Of a stretch of DNA of 64,000 nucleotides, positions 30,451 through 40,791 are shown one piece after another. The DNA is from Mansonella perstans. Taxonomy: Eukaryota; Nematoda; Chromadorea; Rhabditida; Onchocercidae. The stretch's first letter is position 1, and the number at the start of each line of letters is the position of its first letter. The translations under genes were made by a program, and so were the position numbers. The notes below the pieces were generated by a model. It was not told where the DNA came from and did not search any database. It saw only the letters and a list, made by a program, of their open reading frames with translations. The stretch lies in contig JBAMDO010000128.1 of assembly GCA_037074765.1 (NCBI GenBank), positions 62,001-126,000 of the forward strand, read 5' to 3'.

Positions 30451-30599
30451 AGAGTTTTGATCGTGTTGGAGGAGCGAAAACAGAGAGAATTGGTTCCGTC
30501 TATTGTGAGCACAATAGTTTTTATTTTTGAATTGTTTGATTTGAAAGTGGGAATCTTGATAGCACTTGTGCAGCAAACAGGCGTTAGAAATTATAGAGT

Positions 30600-32185
30600 A
30601 GCGGTTCCAAGCCGCTAATCCACAAAACTTAAAAATGGTCCGCGAGGGCAAGGGTTTACTTTTTTATTTTTTGCTATTTTTCTTTGATTCATTATTTGAG
30701 GTACCTTCATGAGGTTATGAACTATGCTGATGGTGGCACAAGCCTCGCAGGGTCTTTCATCCAAAGAGGTCTTAACTAAAGGGTCATAGCCAGATGCCTC
30801 TGTTAGCCTCAGCCTTTGAGCAATCACCTTAGGAGAAGGACGACTCTTAATCCAAACTCGGGCAAATGAAGCTTGATTATCCTACAAGGCCACTTACCTA
30901 AGAAAAGAACACTCTAATGAAACGTATGTTGCTGTCATCATCCAAGCTTGCTGGTTTCTCTCTGACTCAAATGACATCTACTGTTCGCTATATCAAGCTT
31001 AGTTCTACTGTTCTAACATGAGTCTCGATCTGAAAATATCTTTGGAAGTAGGTATAGCCTTTTATTCATTTTCTTTTTTTAAGTGCAACAGAAGATTTCC
31101 GTTGATCGAGATTAGCCAACTGGATAAGGAGTGAAGATAAACCTTTGGTAAAAGTTAAGTTACCTTTGATTTGGTGTTAAGTCACTCTTTGTGGGCTTCT
31201 CCGTTTGAAGCTCTTCTTGAATAAGGTTGCTTGGTTATCCAAGATGCTACCGAACAAAATTGTCATCTTCAGATCAATCAGAGTGATCAAGTCCTGAACT
31301 GCCTGAATACAAATTGGGTCTGCAATTACTAGCAGTTTCATCCATGTTTGTCGCTATAGGTGCTTTTTGAGTGTGGATACAGAGTGTCCGAGTCCAATTG
31401 TCTATGAATCACCATCGATATAGATGCTTCCAGCGAGATCCATCGCAAAAAACTTGGTGCGAATTACACACTTATTGGTCAGGCAAGCTTGAAACTGAAC
31501 GAAATCCCTCATGAGTTGGCATCATGATCAAAAACTTCATCGTATACAAACTTGACGATTTGCCAATAAGACATCCGACCGCATTATTTTTATTTCAAAA
31601 CAAGCAATATCGTTCTCTTCAGAGGTTGCACGCATACTGCAGTTTGACCTGCAGAAAAAATAAATTCTACATTGAGCTGTGCCACCCATAATATGTAGTC
31701 AGTAAGAATCGAAATAAATTGCATTATAAATTTATATTGTAATAATTATAAGATAATTAGGCATGATAACATTGTTTCGTAATAATTCAAGCTTTTTAGC
31801 AATTTGCAATTCATAAACTTTGTTAGAAGTAGCTTATAAATGATTTGGCATGTTATTCTGGTGAACTCACAATTATTTCTTTTTGTAATTGTTATTTGCA
31901 ATTATACTTTGATTGGTTAAGATTGCTGAACAAATTCTGTATATAAACTTTAGAAAATTGAATAACAATCAGTTCAGTTTTATGCAAGATCAAGTTTTGC
32001 TTGTCCCATTTATAATTGTGTTCTCTACATTCGTTCATAAACTACGCCATTATCAAAAAATATCAATAAAGCTCCTTGTGTTTATTAAGCAAAAAAGGAT
32101 GCTTGATTACTACTTTCGTTTGCATTAATGAAATAAAATTTCCACGACAAATCCCTGGCGGCTTCAACATATGAGTAGATGTAAC
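30600..32185 (+). mobile_element. Probable 5' part of the decayed non-LTR element
   Basis: This stretch is unusually GC-rich for the window and holds no intact frame. Around 31010-31110 the plus strand reads, with frame changes, ESRSEN then LEVGIAFYSF and KCNRR. That is weakly like the endonuclease segment with SETRFSE...LEEVGAGY...KAERR of the same retroelement class. If so, this is the 5' leader and N-terminal endonuclease of the element whose better-preserved part starts near 32190. The link is inference from order, strand and composition; 31.7-32.1 kb looks unrelated. Confidence 0.4.
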
Positions 32186-32189
32186 TTTG

Positions 32190-33045
32190 CTTCCTAGAAA
32201 GGCATACTACGTAAGCATGATGCGGGAAACTACAATGATATGGCCTTTTTCTGCTAGAATTTTGTATAGAATAACAGCTCACCATCATGAATACAATCTT
32301 TCAGCAAAAAGACAATTGGATGCACCATCGTTCCAAACACTGGCATCGCATTCGCATATTTTAGTGCAGTAAAGAATATTCGTAATGTTTTTCATACAGC
32401 ATAATGCCTTATACTGTATGTCAAACAGACCACCACCTTGTATGTTGCAAACTTAGCGTCATACTTAAACCTATGCGAAGCGGCTTGCTACGGAGGAGAA
32501 CCAAAGTTAACAAACTTGATACAGTTGCAATGAAAGATAGTTCTCCAAGCAAATCTTCAAACAGACTTGAAGATCAGACTACAAAACTCGTCCCCAAAAC
32601 GCCCTAGCAACATATCAAAAACAGTACCTGTAGTCCTGTGAAGAATTTCCTGAGTTTTCCACAAGAAAAACAGACTGGTCTAACGAAAACAATCAAGGAT
32701 TCAGAATCTGCTATTAAAAAAAAGAGCTGCTTACCTTACACAACTTACACCAATTGCGTATCCAAAGTATTAACAATTTAGCAAATCGCTTAACAAATAA
32801 TAAAAAGCAGAACTAGATATAGCCCTGACGTTGGAGAAATCTCTAAAGGCCATAAAGCAGATGAAAATGAGAATTTCACCTGAAGTCTCGAAGTATGGAG
32901 GCCAAGCATTCCATGCTGTTTCATAAGCTCGATATAGGGAACATTGTGAATTACCATCGAAACAATGAGAATTACCATTAAATTTTGTAGTCAACGTCAG
33001 CCTTCGCAAGAAAAAAGGAGATTGATCATGTAGCAAACTTAAAAA
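32190..33045 (+). mobile_element. Decayed non-LTR retrotransposon: endonuclease end to RT start
   Basis: The plus strand keeps recognisable pieces of an endonuclease/reverse-transcriptase polyprotein, in the right order but broken by stops and frameshifts. From 32238 it reads YGLFLLEFCIE, stop, QLTIMNTIFQQKD, then MHHRSKHWHRI. From 32404 it continues PYTVCQTDHHLVCCKL, which carries the DHHLV signature that closes the endonuclease/exonuclease/phosphatase fold. A linker near 32670 reads DWSNENNQGFRI (family form DWFDENN...). The RT entry segment near 32833 reads LEKSLKAIKQMKM then PEVSKYGGQAFHA, and later RKKKGD (compare YKKKGD). The catalytic RT palm is missing, so the copy is 3'-truncated and dead. 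Such ORFs are often auto-named craniofacial development protein 2-like. The exact clade (RTE or CR1-like) is not resolved. Confidence 0.72.
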
Positions 33046-33179
33046 AAAAGAAAGATAACAAAGTTTCCCAATATCGTGTTAAACAAAGTTGCGTCAATTC
33101 TATCTGATTGCTGCTGCAAAATTATTATGTCTTGCAGTTATTATGAACTTTTCCACAGCCTTCTTCCCTTCAACCAATT

Positions 33180-33384
33180 TGCTATCCAAATTTGCTCACT
33201 GAATTGTATTTGAATTGCTAAGGTTCACAATTTCTGCTTCATGGCTGCAACGTTCGTCACGCAATGTTTGCCTTAATGCATTAATTAGACATAAACAACG
33301 CTTTTCACAGAATTCGCTCATTGAAATTCGACTTTTTTGATTTTCATGATTTTGATTTTCATGATTTTCATGATTTTGATTCAT
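33180..33384 (-). other. Possible small exon, unrecognised
   Basis: An ATG at 33384 opens a frame of 62 codons: an Asn/His/Glu repeat (NHEN units from an ATGATTTTC-type repeat), then KSRISMSEFCEKRCLCLINA and a Cys- and Glu-containing tail. A good donor-like GTGAGC follows at about 33202 just before the stop. Composition is less AT-biased than the surroundings. It could be a first exon, part of the neighbouring retroelement debris, or chance. I found no partner exon. Confidence 0.25.
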
Positions 33385-34324
33385 GTTTTTGGTTTCGATT
33401 AGCCGAGCATGATTGGGAATGCCATCATCGTATATTGCAGTGATAATTGAAATAAATTACTGTCTTGAGCTGTTTTATCTTTATTAAAATGCATTAAACT
33501 TAGAATGGATCAAGTATTAAGCAAAGAAATTGCATTAAACCCAGAAAAATTAAATGCATTAAGTCCAGAATAGTACAATCACCTTCTATCGTGAAAATTT
33601 TACTTTCGATGGAGAGCAATGAGGATGAAATTTTTTTTTATGTTACTTATGCCAAAGGTTCCACCTATGCGCTACCTATGCCAAAAGTTCTTTTGTTGAC
33701 AATGGCAAATTTTTATCTTTACATTATTACGAATATTGAGAATATAGTTCTGGTTGTGTTTCTTGTTAGCGTAAAAGGGAAATTTTATGTGTATCGAATA
33801 TTTGAATTATCGCTCTATTTATCCAATAAATTGACAGTAAAAATCCTTTATAATTCTTACAGAAAAATCACTCATCGGATGGATAATAAAAATTTCTTTG
33901 AAGTGTTTTACAATAAGACGCATCATACATAATTATCGGGCAAGATGAGTTTATATTAATACCGAATATGTAAAATGTTCTCACAATTGAATTTAAGATT
34001 AAAATATTTTCACACGATTTAAAGAACGGATAAATAATTCATCACCTTAAATATTACAAAATATTTATCTGTTGTGTGATAAATTCTTTATCTGGGAAAT
34101 ATCCCAGAAAAAAAGAAAAAAAAAAAAACAATCTTTTTGTTAGAAATCTGTGATAGAAATATTTGATTAGAAGTGCACTATAAACTCCCTTGTTTTTTCC
34201 AAACATGCAGTTTAGTTTACAACCATTGTTTTCCTACCAGTACTAGTACTGCAAACAAATTAACAGAGGTTAACTAATTTCTCCTATTAAAATCTCAACT
34301 GATAAAATTACCAATGGAAGCATT

Positions 34325-35470
34325 TTAAAGCACTTGGAGTTCTACGATCTCTAAAAATATTTCATATTTTCTCAGCTTTTTCAAACGGAATCTCCACACA
34401 CCTGTAATTCCGAAGCAACCGTTATAACAAACTATTCGTGTGATATACTTTTCTTGAGCTTCTACATTAAACAATGTTACTTTCCATTTGTACAACAAAT
34501 CCTCCTTTGACCTTCCCACCAATATCAATTCAAATTTTATCTGCTTCGAGATTTGCTTTTCTATAAATTACTTTTTCTTTTTTAAATTGTCATCGTTACA
34601 TCTTCAAATTTCTACAGTTCATATATTGTGACCTTTTTGTAATTTTCTTCTCTACTTCTCGCCTCTTATCCTCTTATCCATCATTTTCTGTACTGCAATT
34701 CGCATAGTATCGTGCCTCTTGACATTTATATAAGCAGAACTTATCCGCTAATGTCATTCATTGCTGTTGTGAACTTTGTCTTCAGCGTAGCGTTTTTAGG
34801 AAATGTTTCTCGGATTTTCCACTTTGGAATTTCTCTATGTTTTTAATTGTAAATTCTCCGATTCAATTTCATTAAATAATAAAGCATCAGCAGATATATT
34901 CTGCTTATATAAATTTATTTTAAGAAACAAACGAACTTTTCAACATCATTGAATTTTCGGTGCTTTTCTGTTTGGAACAGTTTACCTCCATAATAGCACC
35001 ATTTTATACCATTTTTTCTATTACAAAAATTTTTATTTTCTCTCATCAATTATGAAAAACTTTTTTGCCTGAACTTCTATCACTTCTATCATATTTTTAA
35101 TATTTAGTATTATTTTCCCATTCATTTAAAACAGATCTCTTTATTAACCTTCCCGCCATTGGAAAAAATAATATCGTTCAAAATTTTGATTGCTTCAAAA
35201 GAACTCTTTCTGCTATTTCCTTTAGATTATTTGTATTGTAACTGTTTATTAGGTCTCCAATTTCTTCTGTGTATTTTCATTTGATTTTTCTTATATGACA
35301 TATGACCTTTGTACATATGACCTTTCTCTGTCTTTTTCCCGCCTTCTTTATCATATTCATCGTTTTACGTCTACAAAATCTCTCATAGCTGCTTTTCTTT
35401 CGAATATTGGTGTAAGTAAAAAATTGTTCCACGTCATTCATTCTTTCATATTAAACAATAGTAACATAGT
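34325..35470 (-). mobile_element. Probable Bel/Pao-type gag-protease relic
   Basis: Read on the minus strand, a series of broken frames resembles the gag-to-protease part of a Bel/Pao LTR retroelement. Near 35250-35180 it reads EEIGDLINSYNTNNLKEIAE. Near 35020-34935 it reads WCYYGGKLFQTEKHRKFNDV, which lines up with the gag zinc-knuckle region (family form CxFCGxxHxxxxCxKFxDVEKR) but with most metal ligands lost. Near 34520-34450 it reads DLLYKWKVTLFNVEAQEK, which resembles the LLLCKEVxVFNP segment that opens the aspartic protease. Stops separate the pieces. No LTRs, reverse transcriptase or integrase were seen, so this is a dead fragment. The assignment rests on remembered family patterns. 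Confidence 0.4.
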
Positions 35471-35475
35471 AAATT

Positions 35476-35507
35476 TGTGTTTTTTTTTTTTTTTTTTTTT
35501 TTTTTTT
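35476..35507. repeat. Poly-T tract
   Basis: About 28 consecutive T residues at 35481-35508 lie just upstream of the Bel/Pao-like relic (minus-strand sense: poly-A). It could be a simple homopolymer or the mark of an inserted element; nothing decides between them. Confidence 0.6.
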
Positions 35508-36046
35508 GCAATAATAGATATTATTAGAAAGTGTTGATATCTTTTTGGTCTTTTCATCAAAAAAATTTCATTATAATTTTAATTATGAAATCTTCCAATC
35601 CAATCTTACTAATTATAATTAAGATTTTTTGAGCTACAAAATAAATTCTCTAATTTTTTTAAGCAAAATATTCTAATTTACAAAATACTCTATTATCTAA
35701 TTTTTTTTAAGAAAAATTAGAAGTATTTCATGTTAAAATTTCATTTTATTTATAGTAAATCTTGATTTTTTCATTTAGTCCCTCTTATCGATCAACAACA
35801 TTCTTAGTGAATTTGTAGAAAATGTTAGCTAAATACATGTTTAACACAATAAATCACATCATATTATGATCTTACCTATAATACCCTATAAACCTATAAT
35901 GATTGAATCTATGTATTACTACTAATTATTTAAAATTTTAGGTTGATCATTGCAAAAAATTCACAAAGTTTACTTTAGTATATTTGATTATTCATTCCTT
36001 TCAGACAAATTTCGCAGTCACATTATTGAATTATCTTCAAACGATC

Positions 36047-38758
36047 ATGAATGCTGCAAATATTTCCAAGTCTGATTGTATGTTTTTATATTCATATCTT
36101 CAAACAAATACTTGGGAATTTCTTTTTTAATTTCAAAATTTCCTCAAATTTCAGATCTTTTCTTTGGTTTTATATCGATTACTGTAATATCGCTTTTATC
36201 CTTAACTGGCCTTATATTTTTACCTGTCATGAAACGCAAATGGCGAAATAGATGGATGCAAGTATTTCTTGCTTTGGCTGTTTCAACGTTGAGCTCAGAT
36301 GCTTTACTTCATATTTTACCACAGGTATTTCTTTTTTTGTCGATCGATGCTATCAATAGGATGGATAAGAAGTTTTTCCGATTTCCGACTGCTATTTTTT
36401 GGTATCACAAACCAGTAATATCCGTTCAAAATAGATTAAAATCTGAGTATGAATTTAGATGTTCTTTAAATGACTGAAGATCTGAACAGCTGCATGTAGC
36501 CGTATTAATTTTACTATAAAAAATGGTGAAAATAGTTGTAATTAAATTTATTTGATTATGAACTTCGTGTCTGTAAAATTCATTTTTTAAGATAGTTGGG
36601 GTACATGATCACTTTCAACATGACCATCATCATCATCAGTATCACAACAATCATGTTAAAATGGAAGACAATCATTCGAATCCTCATAATCATCATCAAA
36701 TGAAACACAATCATCCGGATTACTATAATCATCATTATAATCACGCTTACAATCATCAAATGGGACAAAATTATTCGGATCAACAGCACAGTAATTATCA
36801 AAAGGAACTCGGTCATTCCGATCACGATCACAGTCATCATCATCATCATCATCATCACAATCACAGTCATCATATGAGACAAAATTATTCGGACCACCAA
36901 CACAATCATTATCAAATGAAACTCAATCATTCGGATCTCAACTTCAATGATGATCAAGTAGAACAGAATTATTCGGACCACCAACACAATTTTCATCAAA
37001 TGAAGCACAATCATTCGGATCATCGCCATCATAATCACAATCATAATCAAATTGGCCAAAATTATTTGGATTATCAAAACAATCATCAGCAACCGGAACA
37101 CAATCATTCGGATCATCATCAAAATTCCAACCATCATCAAAAGGAACACGATCATTCGAATCACCATCATCAAAAGGAACACGATCATTCGAATCACCAT
37201 CATCAAAAGGAACACGATCATTCGAATCACCATCATCAAAAGGAACACGATCATTCGAATCACCATCATCATCATCGTGATGAATATAAAGTTATTTTCT
37301 AAACTTTTAGCATATTCACTGGACAGGTTTCTCTAACTAGTGTAGTGGTAAAACTTCTTTACCAAATACTTAAATATCTGTATATCATGATTAATGTTTC
37401 TTATTATTTATAGAAATCCGAAGATGGAACACTCACCTCCGATGATCATTCGATGTTGCTCAAAATGACAGCTGTAATTGCAGCTGCTTACATTCTCTAT
37501 ATATTAGAATTCGTCGGTGCTTCACGCATCCAGAAAGAAAAACTTGTTAGAAAATATATATACTTATACAATTTTTTATCAAATTTTGTTGTATATATAC
37601 GATTTTTTATAAAAGTGAAAAAAGCATAGATCCTGAAATCTTGTTGAATTTGGTTTCAGGAAATTGCAGAACTTATGAGGATCTCCACTACACCGCATGA
37701 TGATTGCGAAACGTAAGTCAAGAGAAATAATTATTTGTCATAGTTAATAAAAATACTCTTACTATACCTAGTTACATAAAGCGTCAATCATATTGTTGAA
37801 TATAGTCTTCCAAGAAGTGAAAAATTAAACAATAAACATTGAAGGGGAAGTAATAAGACCATGGATAACGCTTGCAATCACCACGATGATGTTATTAGTG
37901 ATTGTAGTCACTACGGTGGTGTTAGTGGCGTTGCCGATGAACCAGTAGTGATGTTCGGCCTTAAAAGTACGGCATTCGTGATTATTTTCGGTGATGCTAT
38001 CCATAATTTCATCGACGGAATTGCTGTTGGTGCAAGTTTCTTAATTTCAAATCAAGTTGGTATAGCGACAAGCATTGCTGTGGCATGTCACGAACTACCA
38101 CACGAATTAGGTTTCAGTTTTTCTTTACTCGCTTCATTTTTTTCTTTATTATTATATTTATGATTCTGGATCCATTCAGATTTTATAACATTTCCGAAAT
38201 ATCTTTTACATTATAATCAGGTGATTTCGCGGTCTTAATCGAATCCGGCCTTTCCATTCCTCGTGCAATGTTCCTGAATTTCCTTTCCTCTTTAACCGCT
38301 TATGCAGGCTTATTTGTCGGCTTAGCAGCAATTAGTGTTGACAGTGCCATCGAGGTATTGCTTGCCATTACAGCTGGAATGTTTTTGTACGTCGCCTGGC
38401 TTGATATGGTAAGTTTTTCGTTTTTCCTAATATTTTGTAAAATATTGGTGAATGAGATTTTCTTATAGCACTTTCCAGGATTTCGATCTTCATCTTTAGT
38501 CAGACAAGGAAAAAACAACCAAAATTTATTTAATCTAAAGTAGATTAAATACTTTAATTCAATATGGAGTATTTTTAAATGCGAACTCTTGAGAACTGTA
38601 TGAATTATCTTTTATAGTTGGTACATTTGAAAAGGGAATCAGCATCGACGAATGATAAATGGTATGTGACGTTGCTGCTTCAGAATATCGGCTTCATTGT
38701 AGGATTCTTGATTATGTTTGCAATTGGTTGGTATGAAGAAGTTCTTGGAACATTTTAG
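36047..38758 (+). CDS. ZIP (SLC39, LIV-1 type) metal transporter, copy B with giant His loop
   Basis: This is the paralogue of the ZIP gene at 27803. Eight exons join in frame: 36047-36077, 36155-36324, 36592-37290, 37414-37545, 37660-37712, 37845-38110, 38221-38408 and 38618-38758. They give about 559 residues. The membrane core matches copy A: TM1 [22 protein letters not shown]2 to [13 protein letters not shown]4 with [12 protein letters not shown]5 with [10 protein letters not shown]. Exon 3 encodes a 233-residue loop between TM2 and TM3, about one third His by my count (~77), rich also in Asn, Asp and Gln. It ends in four perfect 11-residue units [11 protein letters not shown] encoded by 33-bp repeats. 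His loops in ZIPs are thought to sense or buffer zinc; the expansion suggests altered metal handling, which is inference. The gene is intact with no stops. Acceptors of exon 3 in both copies are AAG, chosen by phase and alignment. Confidence 0.88.
37138..37272 (+). repeat. 33-bp coding minisatellite x 4 in the His-loop exon
   Basis: Four consecutive 33-bp units encode [11 protein letters not shown] within exon 3 of ZIP copy B. The units look identical at the nucleotide level, so the expansion is recent. Looser repeats (NYSDHQHN and MKHNHSD motifs) fill the rest of the exon. Confidence 0.92.
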
Positions 38759-40145
38759 GATGCTAGTAGCATTTCCGATAATTTGTTTTTACAGAGTTGA
38801 ATTTTACAATGAAAAAGTGATTCATTAAATCGAAAAATTTTCTTCGGGAAATTTTTGTTTGTTTTCAGAAAATTATGATCATTATCTCACAAAAAGACAA
38901 TGAAAAATAGCTTTTTAAAAATTTTAGTGTTTCTTAATTGATGGATCATTTAGAATATGTTTGATAGATAAAATATGGATAGGAACAGAATTGAAAAAGA
39001 TAGATGAGTGTTTCACTTTTTTATAATTTTAAAATTCCAAATTTGTTAGTTCTATAAAGAATCTTTGTTTCTGTGTTTATAATGATATTGACTAGCTTTT
39101 TGCAATGTCAATAGCTGTATTAACTTGTTTTTACACTTTGCTTAGTTAGATCCCCAAATTGTTGTTTGCATCATAAAAACAATGCGTGCCTTTATTGTTC
39201 TCGGGATTAGTTCAATCTTTATTTGCATTGCATTGTTTGCATCATTTTATTTCAATGAAAATTTTCATTATTTTTTGTTCTAGCGTGGAAAAAATTTTGC
39301 AAATTTATTTGCTATTTTGCTTTGCTTAAAATCAACATTATATTTACTGTTATCATATTTTTTGTTGCTGTCTGAGTAATAACTACTGTATAGGTTCTAT
39401 TGTTTGTGCCGTAAAATCTTCACAAGCTTCCTCTATCGTTACTTGTATCGTAAGCAAGTTTCTATCATATCGTAAAAATGATGTAAGCTTCTGCTGTTGA
39501 ATCAGAGTAGCTAGAGTAAACGTAAACTATCATCATTTTTAGATAATTTCTGATAATTATGAATCAGGACCTGAGTGATCTAATCCTTTTCACTCATTTA
39601 TCCTTGACCATTTGAATCTTGTTGAGAGAGTTTGATTTTTATGATAATATAAGATCTTTTATGTGCGAAGTTTTCCGTCCGTCACGCAAATAAGTGACCG
39701 ACCGTAAAATATGGACTGTTTACTTATGCAAATTTAATTTACAACACATTTAATTTGTTTCTTGTTCATACAAACATATTACATGAGTTGATCATCGGTA
39801 TATATTATTTCACTGCTCTGAACATGCCTTAACTCCAGGTTAGGCATATCATTTTTTATCTAAAATGCAATTTAGTTATAGGCGCAATCTTTTGTAGTAA
39901 CGAATTTAAGCTGCCTATTGGATATATGACTGTGCAATCCAATTTACGGATTATAAATTTTACAAAAATAATAGAGAATGAATTAATTTAATTAGAAGTA
40001 ACAGAAACTGGAAATTGTTTGTTGTTGATGTCATCATATATATTCAAATGTTAATTCAACTTCAATTAATTTGTTCAGTTTTGTAAAATAAACAAGTGGG
40101 ATTCTATTTTTTCAAATCTATTTTAAAAAAATAGATTTCATTTGT
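38759..40145. other. Intergenic, no gene seen
   Basis: The first ~430 bp continue the ZIP duplication. Beyond that the sequence is AT-rich with no supported exon. Near 39678-39703 a short imperfect inverted repeat (GTCCGTCAC / GTGACCGAC) is visible, without evidence for a role. Confidence 0.5.
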
Positions 40146-40710
40146 TTAGTGCCTTACTTCACGTAGAGTATTGTCAGGTGATTCAGGACGCTCACGTACA
40201 ACTTTCGGACGATGACGCGTAGGTATTTGTAATTCTAAAAATCATGTCATTTAAATTTTATGGTCCGACACTAAAGTTAATCAAATCATTTCTCATATTA
40301 GCGTTGCTCAAACGAAGAATAAATATAAGCATACTGTAATCATTCTTCCTCTTGCATTCCTTTAAATCGCTGAAAACTTCCATTTGACGATTATCTTCAC
40401 GTAATTGTTCCGCTTTCATTATGAGCATTTCTTTTTTGCTAAATTTATTGCCTATTGCTATCAGCAAATGAAGCAAGAATTAATTATCAAATATTAAATT
40501 ACATAAAACAGAATCAATAATTGAGTACAAAATTAAATGAAGAACGAAATGTTTGCAAAATTTACTTTCAATAACTTACACTTTTTCGTCCTGTGAACTT
40601 TTGTCACGTTCCCGTCTGTATTTTTCCACGCTTTTGTCAGACTTTTCTTCAGTTTTTCGATGCTTTCTCCGTTTTCCACGATGTTTTTTCCTATTATGTT
40701 CACTTATTTC
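40146..40710 (-). CDS. Lys/Arg-rich protein of unknown function (3' exons)
   Basis: Three exons join in frame: 40580-40710, 40335-40438 and 40146-40234 (stop TAA at 40148-40146). The protein segment begins EISEHNRKKHRGKRRKHRK, continues with alternating Lys/Arg and Glu/Asp (EKYRRERDKSSQDEK), then a helical charged stretch (MKAEQLREDNRQMEVFSDL), and ends RHRPKVVRERPESPDNTLRE followed by VRH. The basic part could be a nuclear or nucleolar localisation region, and the middle may be a short coiled coil. I do not recognise the family. The first listed exon may begin further upstream: the frame stays open to an ATG at 40791, and the CAG at 40713-40711 is my preferred acceptor. No 5' exon with a start was found, so the model is 5'-incomplete. 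Confidence 0.5.
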
Positions 40711-40791
40711 CTGCACATTTGTAGCATAAAATGAATGCATCTTTTTCATTAAAAAAAATTTTTCACAAATCGCGAACTTTTCTAAAATCAA

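Larger units (their letters stand above)
30450..35770. other. Spacer between the ZIP copies, filled with retroelement debris
   Basis: This interval separates the tandem ZIP genes. It is locally more GC-rich than the rest of the window (30.6-31.7 kb and 32.1-33.4 kb). It contains pieces of at least two retroelements on opposite strands, described in separate entries. Stretches at about 31.7-32.1 kb and 33.4-34.3 kb are ordinary AT-rich sequence with nothing recognisable. Confidence 0.6.
35770..39190. repeat. Duplicated segment, copy 2 (ZIP gene B unit)
   Basis: This is the partner of the segment at about 27500-30450, same orientation. It is longer mainly because the His-loop exon grew from 117 to 699 bp. 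Identity is patchy in the 5' half and in the flanks, but essentially complete from about 38086 to 38533. Confidence 0.65.

Noticed and set aside
31380..31700. Plus-strand text RYRCFQRDPSQKTW resembling a Bel/Pao reverse-transcriptase motif
   Set aside because: The resemblance is confined to about 14 residues and nothing downstream supports an RT domain; it may be chance or part of the decayed non-LTR element.
33591..33932. 113-codon plus-strand frame
   Set aside because: AT-driven composition, no splice context, no recognisable motif; probably chance.
36580..37275. Long minus-strand frame rich in Met/Ile opposite the His-loop exon
   Set aside because: It is the antisense shadow of CAT/CAC repeats; the plus-strand frame joins in phase with flanking transporter exons.
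39678..39703. Inverted repeat with GTCAC/GTGAC that could suggest a small RNA hairpin or tRNA arm
   Set aside because: The stem is short with a mismatch and there is no tRNA or other RNA-gene context.
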